A DNA stretch of 54,267 bases from Gloeophyllum trabeum ATCC 11539 (GCF_000344685.1 NW_006920412.1:2994918-3049184); one strand, 5' to 3'; positions 11,558 to 23,722 are shown, counted from the stretch's first letter. The notes: generated by a model from the sequence alone, not told the origin. Made by a program: numbers and translations.

Positions 11558-14500
11558 TCATTTGTCATGTCCACCCGACCACTCCTCGTCCGGTGGATTC
11601 CTCGAAACTTCTACCGTCCCTCGTTCATCCATCGTAGACCCATTATCACTCGTCTCCACCCCAGCCTCCTTGAATTCTTGTAGTAAGACTCCGCTTAAGC
11701 CCAGGGTATCCTTAGGTATCCATATCCATGGCTGCTCGGCGTAAGTGGAAGGGTGGTCGAACGCATGCTCGTCTAGGTACTCTTCTTCATCTTCGGCGTT
11801 ACCATTGCTATTGGGCGCGGGTTCCGGAGGGGCGATGTCCAAGCCGTGGGATTTGGTCGGAGCTTCCAGACTACTGGAATTAGCGGATGTTGCAGTGGTC
11901 TCGGAGTGCAGTGAGTCGCCCGTCTTTGAGCGACTAAGCACGTCGCTTGTGCGCTCTTTGGACCCGCTCGGTCTTGGCTTTGCCTCCTCGTCGCGCTTGG
12001 GACTAGCATCTCGATTGTCACGACTCCCAAGAATCGTAGGAGGTTTGATCTTCATGCGCCGTCGCAGAACGCTCTTCAGGCCTGATCCGAGATGAGAAAC
12101 ATATCGCTTGGGAGGGCTTTAGGCACACGCACGATCGCGATCAAATAAGTCGAATTCTTCATCAGGTAAGATGTCTTCCTTCTTCCCGAGCTGGTGCTTG
12201 TATCTCTCAGCCATCTGTTTGGTAGCCAACGACATAGGCAGATATTCGGAAATTGCTGGGGTAAGGAAGTCAGTGAGTGAATGACATCGCTGCTGACATA
12301 TACAGCAACTCACGATGGAAGCTCCTATGAATCAATACCTGGTACAGCGCTGTCACGACAAACAGGACAATCATGAGGATACCACCGGCAAGGGACGTCT
12401 TAGGAGCATTCGGGGTGTTGAGGAAGAACAAGCAGGCTAGCGCTATCTGCTCAATATACAACCCAATGACTGCGAGATGATCAGATTTTCAGCGGCTACT
12501 CAGTGACAAAGACTACGCACATATATTTGATAGCGCCAAGTAGAAGTATTGTCCGCCTATAAGTGGATCCTCTCAGTCCCCACAGGACAGTAAAGGACGG
12601 GCCATCCTACCTGTCTCAGACTCGTCCGGTTGGTCAAATACTTGGGTTAGCACTAAAATCCTTTCAGTTCAAGAGAATCCCTAATTTCAACACAAGCTAC
12701 TCACGGAACTTCCACGCAAGGAAGAGCAAGAAAAATGCAACTGTCGCAAGACCATTGATAATCGGCGAAAGGACCGAATACGCAAGGCCAATGGTTGCCA
12801 GGAGGGATATCCGAGGCAGAACAGTTCCAAAATTCGCCTAGGATACAACGTCAGGATGATGGACACAAGCTCTGAGGCCAACTTACAGCTGGCATCAAGA
12901 ATGTCACCTATGAAAAGTCTTGATCAGTAACCCGGCCCTTGGCCACAAATATATACATACTCCATACGCCTGCCTCGGTGTTCTCCCCAAGAACCATTTT
13001 CTAATGAAATGGAAAATCAAAGGGCCTAGTTGGATGAGCGCGCTGGCAGCTCCTGTCAAGCCTTGTGTAACTGTGAAACGACGAAGTATGAACAGCTATC
13101 CGTATTGAGATATCACGACCACGTACTCATGTATGTTAGGAAGAATATCGAAGCGTCCGGGAGTCGACTGGCAAGGTTCTCCACGGCATTGGTGGGTTGT
13201 GTGATTATCTGCGAAGAGCTCAGGATCTCCTTCCCGGGGTGTGGATTAAACTTACATCGGAAATAGTGGATGTAATGGCAGAGCTGAGGGTGACGATCAA
13301 GAACCCGTGCCTATAACGCGGCCACACAGCTATGAGCATGATTTAAACCTTGCAGAAAAAGGAACAACGCACACCACCAGGAATGCATAGTAGCGCTTAT
13401 ACACGCTAACTTGCAGGAAAGAGTACCGCGGTATGCATTCAAACCATGCCAGCGCTGCAAAACTTCTTCAGCGGCCACTTTAGCCCTGCGAATCAGCCCG
13501 AACGCACCTCGCAGGATTTGGGGGAGTATGATCATCAAGAGCGCGAGTAACACAGGCGGCAACACGCCTGATATAATACCAGGGATCGGGGTTGGTGCTA
13601 GGGCAGATTTCAGTTATCGTTCTTAACCTACGTATGCGGGAACCTCAAGCGTACCTGAACACACCCATCTCACCCACCTATCCAGGAAATATAAGACAGA
13701 TTTAGTTCGAGGGCAAGGACAATCAATGGGATCACTTACGGCAGTCTGGCACAAAGCCCGGAGACGTTACTAATACTCCCAATGAATGCAACCGGTGCAG
13801 CCCATGCAATTATAAGGCCAATGGTGGCAGCCAGCGACATAATATACCGCGCACGCATCTCGTACGCTCCGTCCTGACCAATCACACATCAGACCACCTC
13901 CAGAAGCACAAGTGGATGAATGCGCATACATCCAGGTTCGACCAGATCATATCCTTCGGCGAAACTTCGATATACTTGTCCCCCATGAATAACGGCTGTT
14001 CCGCCATAGTCAGTACAAGAGTCCTATATACGCAGGAATATACTCACTTCGTGATAACTGACGCATTGCGCGAGTACGTGGGCGCCAATCTGGAGGTTGC
14101 ACTCGACGAAGGCACTCCCCAGCGGCTTTCGTTCGCCAAGCTGCTGCCTTCCCTCTTCAATTGCCGCATTCAGCTTCGCAATCTCGACCTACCAATCCTC
14201 ATCAGCATATCTTCCACAACGGGCAACTCATTCAGTCCGAAGCAGCGCACCTTACACCACTCAATCGTATCCACCTTCTTCCCAATACCCACTACCCCAA
14301 GTGTGCCCAAGCGATGCTTTGGCCTCTTCTCCTCTGGCACCAAATCGTCCATAAATTCTCTGCTCGGGCTCGGCGGGATCAGCGCGTTCACGTCGAACCC
14401 CTCCTCCGCAGCCTCCTTCTCGGCCTTCTCGACGTCCCTTGGTTTGCGCACCTTCTTCGCGAACTTGTGCTGCGCTTTCTGTCTGCGCACCCACTCTTTC

Positions 14501-15550
14501 GTGGCAGCACGCAGAAGTTTGGACGATGCTGCCTCGAGCTTCTTGCAGGCTTTCTGGCGGGCTTCGAAGTTCTTGTTCAAGTCCTACCAACGCATGGTGT
14601 CTCAGCTCGGCATGAAGGGCACAGATCGAGGGGTACCACGTACCCTGGAGTCGCGGTAGATCCATATTCGCTCGATACCGCCTGGTACGAATGAGCAGAA
14701 CTGCCTTAGATCATGGTCGTTGGCTAGCTCGTCTGGTACATTGGTGATTAATACGGTACGCGCTTGTGCAAGGCGGGAGTGCGACTTGGATATGAGGAAC
14801 TGGTGCCGCATGTGGACGAAGTGGAACATCTCTCGGCGGATCATGTAGAGGACGAAACCTGCATGAGGGGTAGCAATTAGCCCCGACTGATATTACATAG
14901 GGAAACTGACCTACGCACATGTTAGTAGGTAGACCATGATTATATGCGCCGCGTAGCGTTCCGGCTGTGATACATCGCTGGGTATATGCGCGTCAGTCTA
15001 GTTGCAGCAGGGTACAACTGGAGATTGCGCTCACTTTCCCCACTGGTACTTGTCTAGCCCTGTCCGGCTCTCCGAGGCCACTCCCGCAGCTTCTATGGGG
15101 AGAAGCACGATCCATGTTGACACCCAGAACACGCCGAAGAGTACGATGAGGAGCTTGAGGAAGCGGAGGAACAGGTAGGCATCCAGCCCATTCTTGTGAA
15201 TCTGGGGGTGTGAACGTCTAAGTGTCAGCGCATAGTAAGCGAGTGTATTTAAGCCTCACGATATCTTCTGCCGGTGATCTTAGTGTCGCTGGTATCCACC
15301 TCCAAAGGCCAGGGGGGAGCTCTTTCGATCGTTTACTGCGTTCCCTGCTTCAACAACCGAGCTACCCTGACTCGATCGATTGCACTCACTCTGGCGGCGG
15401 CAAATACGTCCTCGGGGTATATATCCTCCCGAGCCTCTGCTTCAGCACAGTGAACGCGCCGACCTCGACGCCGAGGATGGCCGCATTCGTGACGAGCGCG
15501 GTGACGAAGCTCTGGGTCGTGTTGTTCACTTTCGCGGTGTTGATGGACAT
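11558..15550 (-). CDS. CSC1/OSCA/TMEM63-type stress-gated cation channel (DUF221 family)
   Basis: This intron-rich gene (about 16-17 exons) encodes a calcium-permeable channel of the OSCA/TMEM63 superfamily, acting in the plasma membrane or endomembranes. In order it has: a short N-terminus; TM1 with LFLRFLKLLIVLFGVFW; the cytosolic block SHSRLAQARTVLITNVPDEL typical of the RSN1/CSC1 N-terminal domain; a Lys/Ala-rich helical linker (about 14580-14400); a second RNA-recognition-like strand with GSAFVECN; and then many membrane helices, including SLLATIGLAYSVLSPIIN and GLYIEQIALACLFFL. An acidic Ser-rich tail ends in SGGHDK before the stop at 11558. Exon 1 is 15550-15390 and exon 2 is 15335-15260. 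The ATG at 15550 follows GCCGCC; an ATG 17 nt upstream is out of frame. Family membership is clear; the ion and gating stimulus are inferred from relatives. Confidence 0.9.
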
Positions 15551-16083
15551 GGCGGCGACGCAGACATGCCAGTGGGCAACGAGGACAAGGGGGGGCCTTG
15601 GGACATATCAGAAATGGATGCTGAAGCACTCAACCTGATCAGGCACAGGAGGCAGCTATGACGAAAGGCCTTCCCCGCGTTGTTGCCCCACCGTCCTTAT
15701 TTCCGGCGACGTAGCCACCGCGCTCGAGAGCCCAGGACGGCGGGGGCAGCATTGCTGAAGGTAAGGGCCCAGGATGAGAAGGGATATTTCGTACAAAGCA
15801 TGGGGCTGAAGCGACCGTGAGTCGCATGAGACTCAGAGCCAGAAGTCTAAGCTGGCGCCTTCAGAGTGTCCGATGTGTCTGTCCGAACCAATTTACCGAA
15901 TGGTTCGACCGAACGGAATCGAATTTCTGGATAACGATATGCTCAATGTCATTACGATATGATACAGTCACTTTACAGAAAATGAAAACGATACAACGCA
16001 GAAAATAGTCAAACAATAGTGAGAGTGAATTGAGAACCTAACCGGCCTCCGACGCAGGAACAAGAGTCAGAAAATCATCACAT
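15551..16083. other. Spacer between two leftward genes
   Basis: The 5' flank of the CSC1-like gene and the 3' flank of the next gene. The half near 15890-16010 is AT-rich. I see no coding sequence or repeat. Confidence 0.5.
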
Positions 16084-17538
16084 TCAGAACATGGCCTCCC
16101 TAGGCCCCTCATCCATCCCAACCCGACTGGCGAATTCAGAACTGAATCCAAACCCGCCGTACCAGCTAGACGCCTGTGATGGCGCGTTCAAGCTGGGAGG
16201 ATCGACGAAACTCCCAGAGCTGAAGCTACGTTCTGAGCCGGTGTCGCTGAAGTCCGAGAAGGCGTCAAGCTCGTTGGGCGAAAGCGGGAAATGGAAGCGG
16301 CTGTCAACCTCGGATGTCGGTGTCGAGGCTCCGGATGACAGAGCGGTCGTCGGAGGGACGACGGACTGCCTTGACGTCGCATAGAACGTCGACGAGAAGT
16401 CCAGAGTGGGCAGCACGAACGAAGCAGCGGGATCCATCTCCGCCGCCGGAGGAGACTCGAGCGCATCCACATGCTCGCTCTCATACCCGCTCTCGCTCAT
16501 CACCGCAGAGCTCAACTCCATGTCCGACAGCACGCTCTCCATCTCCTCTTCCTCCCCCTTCCTACACTCCTCCAGCTCGCACCACCCCGTCCCGCTCTCC
16601 CCAATAACGCCTCTCACCTCCTGGGCCGACCATCCCTCGAAGGTCACTCTCAGAATCGTACACACCCCGCTGGGATCACCGAACGCCTCGCAGCGCACGC
16701 CGCGCTCCCACACATGGCCCTGGTCGAGCCGCATGAAGAGAGACGAGACGCGCAGCGAGTGCTTGTCCGCCGATGAATGCATGTACGCGAGCGTGTCCAG
16801 GGGCAGCAGGCGCGAGGGCGACCCGGAGGCTGCAAGGGGCATGCGCGAGGAAGGCGTCGGCGCCAGAGGAACGTACAAGTGGGTGGTCACCTCGGCCGGG
16901 GCGGGAGCGGGGAAATAGCGCTCATACTCCTCTTCTTTTCTTGCCTTCTGCACCCGCTTCTCTTTCTTCTCCTTCGGCTTCATCATCTCTTCGCTCTTCT
17001 TCACGTTCTCCTTGCCCTTGCCCTTCATCATGATCTTCGCCTTCTCCATCTCCGGCATCTTGATCTCCCAATCTGCCTCGACAAATGCGCGCCCCGCCAC
17101 GGGGACGTTCTGTACGAGGTTCTCGAATATCGGGCGCGCAGTCGAGAAATTCCGCACGACGCCCAGGCCGACCTGGGTCACATTCCGCGGCACCGCAGGC
17201 GGCTTGGGCAGCCTCGGCGCATGCAGGGGCGTCGATAACGCATACCTCGCCGGCAACGACAGGCGCTGTTGGATGCTCTGCGGTCTCGCTGCGTGCAGCG
17301 ACCGCGAAGGAACAGTGCTGCGGCCGAGTGTACCTGGCGTGGTGAGATGCCCGACGAAGCCAGTAAGCAGATACCGAGTCTTAGAGAGGAGTGTCTGTGC
17401 GAGTCCGCTGGAGGAAGTTGTAGTTGGGCGCGGTATGGAGTGTACGTGTATGGACCTCGATGGCGGTCCCCCGGTCGATAGCCAGCGGGATGCGGCCTGG
17501 CCGGGGAGGCCTCGCAGCCCGTGCGATGCTAGTTGCAT
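16084..17538 (-). CDS. Uncharacterised protein with mitochondrial-like presequence
   Basis: A single open frame of 484 codons. The first 120 or so residues are rich in Arg, Ser, Pro and Leu and almost free of acidic residues, as in a mitochondrial targeting sequence. A conserved-looking segment FENLVQNVPVAGRAFVEADW follows, then a Lys/Glu-rich coiled-coil-like block at about residues 165-210. A middle region (from about 225) may be globular, with HSLRVSSLFMRLDQGHVWERG. The C-terminal 150 residues are Ser- and acid-rich and probably disordered. I do not recognise a family. The start at 17538 is the first ATG of this frame. An overlapping frame at 17381-17794 could supply an upstream exon, but I found no convincing splice, so I kept the simple model. 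Confidence 0.65.
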   Translation of the reverse strand: MQLASHGLRGLPGQAASRWLSTGGPPSRSIHVHSIPRPTTTSSSGLAQTLLSKTRYLLTGFVGHLTTPGTLGRSTVPSRSLHAARPQSIQQRLSLPARYALSTPLHAPRLPKPPAVPRNVTQVGLGVVRNFSTARPIFENLVQNVPVAGRAFVEADWEIKMPEMEKAKIMMKGKGKENVKKSEEMMKPKEKKEKRVQKARKEEEYERYFPAPAPAEVTTHLYVPLAPTPSSRMPLAASGSPSRLLPLDTLAYMHSSADKHSLRVSSLFMRLDQGHVWERGVRCEAFGDPSGVCTILRVTFEGWSAQEVRGVIGESGTGWCELEECRKGEEEEMESVLSDMELSSAVMSESGYESEHVDALESPPAAEMDPAASFVLPTLDFSSTFYATSRQSVVPPTTALSSGASTPTSEVDSRFHFPLSPNELDAFSDFSDTGSERSFSSGSFVDPPSLNAPSQASSWYGGFGFSSEFASRVGMDEGPREAMF

Positions 17539-18038
17539 CGCCGTCAGTCGCTGGTGTCTCTGTAGTAGAGCGGGGTTGTGCGGCTGAGGTGGTCGTTATG
17601 AAGCAGGAGAGCTTGCGAGCCGGTCGCTGAAGTAGGTGTGCCGGAGTGTGCCGGAGGCGCGCGTAAGCTTTGCTGCTGATGGCTGTGCACCCTGTGGCGG
17701 TGCGGGCGCTGTGGCGGAGGAAAGCGATGCCCCGGTCGGTTCGAATCCGACTGGTGCCGGTAACGAACTGAGGAATATATCCGACTCCTGACATCCATAG
17801 ACATGCTTTTGGCGTTTTAAGAAACCTTGGTGTTTATCCTGTGAATGTTATATCAATGTATGTCAAGAAGACTTGCAGCAATAGTAAAATACTACATGCG
17901 CAAGCTCAAGGCAGTCGAGGGTGGCTCGTAAGCACGTACGGGCAAGACGAAATCTATCTCGACAAGATACCTATGGTACTCTATTCAGCGATGAAAAAGC
18001 AAATTAAACAAAGCGAATAGTCAAGGCTGACTCTGTCA
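17539..18038. other. Spacer, 5' flank of the mitochondrial-like gene
   Basis: Contains the promoter and leader of the leftward gene starting at 17538, and the 3' flank of the Pop7 gene. A short T-arm-like palindrome at about 17729-17750 (GGTTCGAATCC) was checked and does not belong to a complete tRNA fold. Confidence 0.5.
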
Positions 18039-18818
18039 CTATGATTCATCCATGTTTTCCTGCTCAGGCTCCTGGAAGACGATCGCATCCTCCTTCCCTC
18101 CCTCTGGCGTCGAGGTCTTGTTCCTCTTCCCCTCCCCACCGCCTTGCGCGCCAGCACTCCTCTTTCCGTTCCCTTTACCCTTCCCATTACTTACCCTTGG
18201 CTCATCCTCCGGATCACCTTCGCCAATCTTGATCACTATACTCAAGCTAGATTTTCCCCGCGTGCGGTACGAGATATCCTCGTCCTCATCTTCGGGAATT
18301 AGCTCGTCTTGCACCTCCACGGTTCCCGTACGGACCTCGGTATGGATTTCGTCGGGACTAAAGGGAAGGATAGAGGGTAAGGAGGTTGACAGAAGCAGGA
18401 GGTGCGGAATGGCTGCGCCCATCGCACTAAGGTGGAGAGATTTGTACCTGTGTTTGTACAATAGATATCAGACGTCAAGGGCTATATCGAAAAGGTATAA
18501 AAATACGCACCCGTCCTTGAGGATAATGTCCTTGCATCGGCGCAGGTATGCTGCAAGTGGGGTTTTGCGTGAAATGCAAATATAATTCTTGCCTTCTGTA
18601 TGGGCTGAGCGGGGACCAGTCGCGGAGACAGAGGAGGGAACAGTCGGGAAAGGACGTCGAGGATTCAATTTCCTGACCGTGTAGCCAGAGGTCTGCTTTG
18701 ACGCGTTGTTCTTAGGCTCCTGCGCTTTCCCCTTCCCTTTGTTTTTGTGAGTAGAATTTCCCAAAGTGTCGGCCATATTTATAGATGCTTCTACAGTCGC
18801 CGTAGTCGTTTCTGCCAT
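18039..18818 (-). CDS. POP7: Ribonuclease P/MRP subunit Pop7 (Rpp20, Alba-like)
   Basis: Pop7/Rpp20 pairs with Pop6/Rpp25 to bind the RNA of RNase P and RNase MRP, which process tRNA 5' ends and pre-rRNA in the nucleus. Two exons (18818-18511 and 18447-18039) separated by a 63-nt GT..AG intron give 238 residues. The Alba-like core carries NYICISRKTPLAAYLRRC, then KDG across the splice, LHLSAMGAAIPHLLLL, FSPDEIHTEVRTGTVEVQDE and EDEDISYRTRGKSSLSIVI. These match the Rpp20 strand-helix pattern. The N-terminus is Lys/Ser-rich; the C-terminus is a charged Gly/Lys/Glu tail. The chosen ATG (18818) fits an acetylatable MAETT start; an in-frame ATG at 18854 would add 12 residues. The gene is divergent from the eRF1 gene, with a 266-bp shared promoter region. 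Confidence 0.88.
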
Positions 18819-19084
18819 GTCTGTTTCAGTACAGCAGTTACAAGCCTTTGTCAATGTTCAGACGTCTGAATTCAAGTCCGACTCCGCCACAAGCGCGATA
18901 GGCACGCAGCCCCTATATCTTTGCTAAATCGGGACACTATGTCATTACACTGCAGAAAATTGAACGCAGATAACCTTGATCCTGACGCTCACCGGCCAGC
19001 ACAGGGCCCTCGTCGTCGCCTCCGTCGTCTGTCTGTCGTTCTCTCTTCAACTTCGAGCAGGGGGCCAGGAAAGCGCTGCCCAAT

Positions 19085-20561
19085 ATGAGTCAAGATGCGG
19101 CAGAGCAGAACATTCAGATGTGGAAGATCAAGAAGCTCATCAAGAGCCTTGACTCGGCCAGGGGGTGCGTGCTTGCGTTTGGAGGGGTTGGGCTCGATGT
19201 TGACAATCGTCGTGTAGTGCTGGTACTTCCATGATCAGTCTGATCATTCCACCAAAGGTCAGTCAGGAGAATCGGGATTGTTCGATGATCTGACGCTTCT
19301 GGCTAGGATCAAATCTCGCGGGTGTCTGCTATGTTGACGCAGGAGTACGGTACGGCGTCGAACATCAAGTCGCGAGTCAACAGGTTGTCGGTGCTCGCGG
19401 CAATTACGAGTACACAGCAAAGGCTAAAGCTGTACAATCGAGTCCCGCCAAATGGTCTCGTGCTCTTTGTGGGCACGATCCTGACCGATGAAGGAAAGGA
19501 AAAGAAGGTCTCGTTCGATTTCGAGCCTCACAAGCCCATCAACACGTACGTACATTTTACGTCTATGCGTCCCCATAGGGGCTGATATGCCTTGGAACTA
19601 CAGGTCGCTATACTTATGCGACAACAAATTCCACACGGAAGCCCTCCAAGAGCTCCTCGAGTCAGACTCGAAGTTCGGCTTCATCGTCATGGACGGTAAC
19701 GGCACCCTCTTCGGTACCGTCGCTGGCAACACCCGCGAGGTGATCCACAAGTTCACCGTCGACTTACCGAAGAAGCACGGCCGTGGTGGCCAGTCCGCCC
19801 TGCGTTTCTCGCGTCTGCGTGACGAGAAGCGACACAATTACGTCCGGAAGGTCGCAGAGTTGGCGGTCCAGCACTTCATCACGAACGACAAGGTCAACGT
19901 GACCGGGCTCGTGCTAGCCGGTAGTGCCGACTTCAAGACCGAGCTCAGTCAAAGTGACATGTTCGATCCGAGGTTGGCGGCCAAGGTGATCAAGGTCGTG
20001 GATGTGAGTTACGGTGGCGAGAACGGGTTCAACCAGGCGATCGATCTCGCAGCGGAGGCGCTTGCGAATGTCAAGTTCGTCCAGGAGAAGAAGCTCATCC
20101 AGCGGTACTTTGACGAAATCAGCCAGGACACGGGCAAGTACTGCTACGGCGTGGACGACACGCTTAAGGCCCTCGAGCTGGGTGCCGTCGAGACGCTCAT
20201 TGTGTACGAGAACCTGGACATCACGCGGTACGTCCTGCGCAACGCGGCGGGGGACATCGTCGTCGTGCACGCGAACAAGGAGCAGGAGAAGGACCGCGAG
20301 AAGTTCATGGACAAGAGCACGGGGCTCGAGATGGAGCAGGTCGAGGAGCCGCAGCCGTTGCTGGAGTGGTTTGCGGACAAGTACCGCGAGTTCGGCGCGA
20401 ACCTCGAGTTTGTGACGAACAAGAGCCAGGAGGGCGCGCAGTTCGTCAAGGGCTTTGGTGGGATCGGCGGGCTGTTGCGGTACAAGGTTGATTTCGAGAA
20501 TTTGCAGTCGGTGGATGATCAAGAGGAAGACGAGTTCTACTCCGACGACGATGACATCTGA
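19085..20561 (+). CDS. SUP45: Eukaryotic peptide chain release factor 1 (eRF1)
   Basis: eRF1 recognises all three stop codons in the ribosomal A site and, with eRF3, releases the finished protein. Four exons (19085-19164, 19218-19257, 19307-19545, 19604-20561) join to 438 residues, the normal family length. The N domain has the stop-codon reading motifs NIKS (in [11 protein letters not shown]) and YxCxxxF (YLCDNKF). The M domain has the catalytic GGQ in [14 protein letters not shown]. The C domain ends in the acidic tail [15 protein letters not shown] sequence ([13 protein letters not shown] here) used for eRF3 binding. All introns are short GT..AG. Codon use in the last exon is strongly biased to C/G third positions, as expected of a highly expressed gene. 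Confidence 0.98.
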
Positions 20562-21363
20562 CGGCGGTGCCGGCTCCTATTAGGAGCCTTGCCTGGGGAC
20601 GCCGGTAGGGTCACGCCAGGTGAGGCGGGGGTGGGGGGTGGGGGAGAGCGAGAGGCCGAGTGGAAGCTGCAAGAGGATTCAGTCCTGCTGGACTGTCCGA
20701 GAACAAAACAAGCTGTGGATCAGTTGGGGCGTCTGGCAGAGATAGTAAGACATCGGAAAGACGCAAAGCAAGTGGAAGGACGATATTTGCGCGAAGAAGC
20801 TCATTTTTCTGTGTAAGTAGTCGCATACACTTCAGTCATGTCCTTCTTCCTGACCTGTCTCTGATATAGAACGACATTCATTATGTATCGCGACGTATTT
20901 ATTTGCACCGTAGGAGAGGATAGGCTGGAGAGGGATCGTGAGAGTGCTGTTGTATAAGCATCATCGTTCCAGTGCGTCTTTGTGATAGCTGTATGGACTA
21001 TGTCTTGTTCAGTGTTTTGCGATTGCAACTTGCTATCATACCCTACGTTCACTCAAAGTGATGCCTGAGATTGGAGAAGTACTGGCACTCCTCGTTGCGA
21101 TAGACTGCTAAAAGATTCCGTTGGTCTCCGGCCCGGTGCTAACTCCTTCTAATGCCCCGTTCATCAGCATTATGGTGAAGACTTCCGCCTGGTACGTGAT
21201 GGGAATTTCGGGCATATTTTTATAGAGAACAAATGACGGTTTGCTGGATAGGCACAAGAAGTCGTCTGGTAGATAACAATTCTCCGTGTTATCATGAGCG
21301 AGTCCCTCCTGCTCGTCTTACAAAAGACTCTCGCTTTCACTATGCGTCGTTCTGAGGGCGGAG
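20562..21363. other. Spacer between eRF1 and the sedolisin gene
   Basis: Holds the eRF1 3' end, including a GC-rich GGTGGGGGAG patch near 20630-20650, and the promoter of the protease gene. I see no coding sequence. Confidence 0.5.
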
Positions 21364-23722
21364 ATGATTTCTCCCTCGAAGATTGGCTTCGTGGTGGCTT
21401 GCTGCCTTGCTGCCTACGCGTCTCCGATCCTGGAGGTTGACGACGTAGTGAAGCATGCCTGGCTCACCGTTCCTCAAGGTTGGGTGGACATCGGTCCCCC
21501 TCCTGCAGACTACATCGTCGATCTCAAGATTGCGCTCAAGCAGGGCGGCTTCGAGGATCTGGTAGGTCTGCTGCACGAGATCAGCGACCCATTGCACCCA
21601 AGCTACGGTCGACACCTGTCCAAGAGGTAAGTAAGACTGGTCTGGAAATCCTTAGATGACTCTAACTTTCTCCAGGGAGGTGGAGGAGTTGATTGCGCCG
21701 GACCAGTCTACGCACACGATCATTCAAGACTGGCTTGTCTCACATGACATAAGTCTCACCTCCGCCAGCTACTCCCCGGCAAGAGACTGGCTCTCCCTCC
21801 CTGCGCCCATCGCCATCACAGAGAAGCTGCTCTCAGCAAAATATCGCACATACGAACACCTCTCCACCGGCGAGCAGATCGTCCGCACGCTCTCGTACAG
21901 CCTTCCCGTGGCTCTGCACGCGCATGTTGACCTCGTTCACCCCACGACCATGTTTGATAGGATGAAAGCGATGCGCACGACCTACATGCTCGATGCGGCA
22001 TTGCCCGCTGCGGAAGGTGTGAGAGGAGTTACTGTGAAAGGACCCGCTGGCCAAGATATCCCCCTGAGCTGCAACACGACTGTGACGCCGGCTTGTCTTC
22101 AGGCTCTGTATCGGACGTCGGGATATGTCCCTCAAGCAGCAGATAAGGGGAATAAGATAGGCGTTGCTGGTTACTTAGAACAGGCACGCATTCACGCGTC
22201 ATTGATCCCGTTACTTCACTAACGACATATCTCTAGTATGTCAATTTCGCTGACTTGCAGGTAGATTGCCCCAACTTCCTGTTATTTGCACATAGATTGA
22301 CCGGAGTCTAGTCATTCTTTAGACAATTCCGCCCAGACACCGTCGGCGCAAACGTGACGATCGTCTCTGTCGACGGTGGTCTGAATGACCAAAGCCTGCC
22401 CGGAACAGAAGCCGACCTCGACGTACAGTACACCGAAGGCCTGACATATCCCACCCCGAACTATTACTACTCCACCCCTGGAACGGCGCCGACTATCAAT
22501 GACTCCGTGACGCCTCCCCAGCGTGATGAACCGTATCTGGACTGGCTGAACTATGTGCTGGCGTTGCCTGATGAGGAGGTCCCGCAGGTATTTACGACAA
22601 GTTATGGAGGTGACGAGTGAGTATCGGTTCCATCATAGGACGCTACGTACACACATCTCATTCATTGCATAAGACAGACGTTCCCCTATGAATGGGCAGT
22701 GTACGTGTCCTTCTCCTTTCCGTACTCGTTCATCCGTAATTGAACATCCGATTACGCGGGTTTGTGGTATGTTCGCCCAGCTGGCAGCCAGAGGCAGCTC
22801 GGTCATATTCTCCAGCGGTGATGGTGGCGTAAGTCACCCTTGCCACTTCGCTGCGAGGACCTCACCGACTATCCATTAATAGGTAGGGGCGGGTACATGT
22901 GAGACAAATGATGGTACAAATAGGACGCTGTTCCAACCAGTAAGCCTTGTCGTATACTCTTAGGGAGAAGGTCTGAATCCGAGCAAGGTTTTTCCTGCTA
23001 CATGCCCGTACATCACCGGGGTTTGTATTCGGTTAGCCTTGCTGCGTGCAATATTAACAGCCAGGTGTAGGTCGGCGCGACGTACCAAATCGCCCCAGAG
23101 AAAGGCATTTATTTCTCGCAAGGCGGATTCTCGAGATACTTCGACCGACCCGTTTGGCAAGCTGCTGCAGTACCGCCTTTCTTGGCGAAGCTCGGAACAA
23201 CCTACGCTGGTCTGTACAAGTGAGTATCGCCTTGTTAGCATACAAAAGCATCTCTGACTTCCCCTCCCGCTCCACGTAGTCTTTCTGGTCGTGCAGTCCC
23301 CGATGTCAGCGCGCAAGGCTACGGGTAGGCGTGCCCCGCAGCTCGAGGTTTTCATCTTGTCTGAACTCCGCGTAGATTCCAAGTTGTCGTTGGAGGTCAG
23401 GTAGAATCGGTGGGCGGTACTTCCGCCAGCTCTCCGACGTTCGCAAGTATTGTCTCGCTTTTGAACGACTACCGCATCGCGAACGGTCGTCCTTCCCTGG
23501 GATGGTTGAATCCGTTGCTCTATTCTATTGGTGTATCTGGTAAGCCTCTTCTGTCTGGGCCATACATCGGCTGATACGTTTTCAGGCTTCACTGATATCC
23601 TGCTGGGAAACAACCCGGGATGTGGGACAACCGGATTCAACGCCACAGAAGGTTGGGACGCAATTACGGGACTCGGGACGCCGGATTTCGTCAAGCTGCA
23701 GGAGCTGCTTGGATTCATCTAG
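21364..23722 (+). CDS. Secreted sedolisin-family serine protease (S53, tripeptidyl-peptidase type)
   Basis: Sedolisins are secreted acid proteases that digest protein outside the cell. A signal peptide ([20 protein letters not shown]) precedes an S53 propeptide with [16 protein letters not shown]. The catalytic domain has Glu and Asp in EADLDVQY, the oxyanion Asp in SSGDGGVG and the nucleophile in GGTSASSP. The calcium-site region is [10 protein letters not shown] and [13 protein letters not shown]. Twelve exons (21364-21626, 21676-22183, 22237-22260, 22312-22616, 22674-22700, 22756-22828, 22883-22939, 22988-23020, 23071-23219, 23280-23324, 23376-23539, 23586-23722) sum to 594 codons. Two introns are non-standard: GC..AG at 22184-22236, and GT..AC at 22701-22755, where no AG exists. 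If that last intron is not spliced, translation stops before the catalytic Ser and the gene is a recent pseudogene. Confidence 0.88.

Noticed and set aside
10371..11588. Shared string CCGACCACTCCTC at about 10371 and 11575
   Set aside because: Only about 13 identical bases, one copy inside coding sequence; too short to claim a duplication.
17729..17750. tRNA T-arm-like string GGTTCGAATCC with a 5-bp stem
   Set aside because: No matching acceptor, D-arm or anticodon arm is found within 110 bp upstream; the string is in the leader of a coding gene.
17381..17794. Overlapping minus-strand frame upstream of the mitochondrial-like gene
   Set aside because: Could be a 5' exon, but no splice to the main frame gave a better product; treated as leader.
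20014..20415. Arg/Ser-rich frame inside the eRF1 gene
   Set aside because: A frame-shifted shadow produced by strongly biased eRF1 codons.
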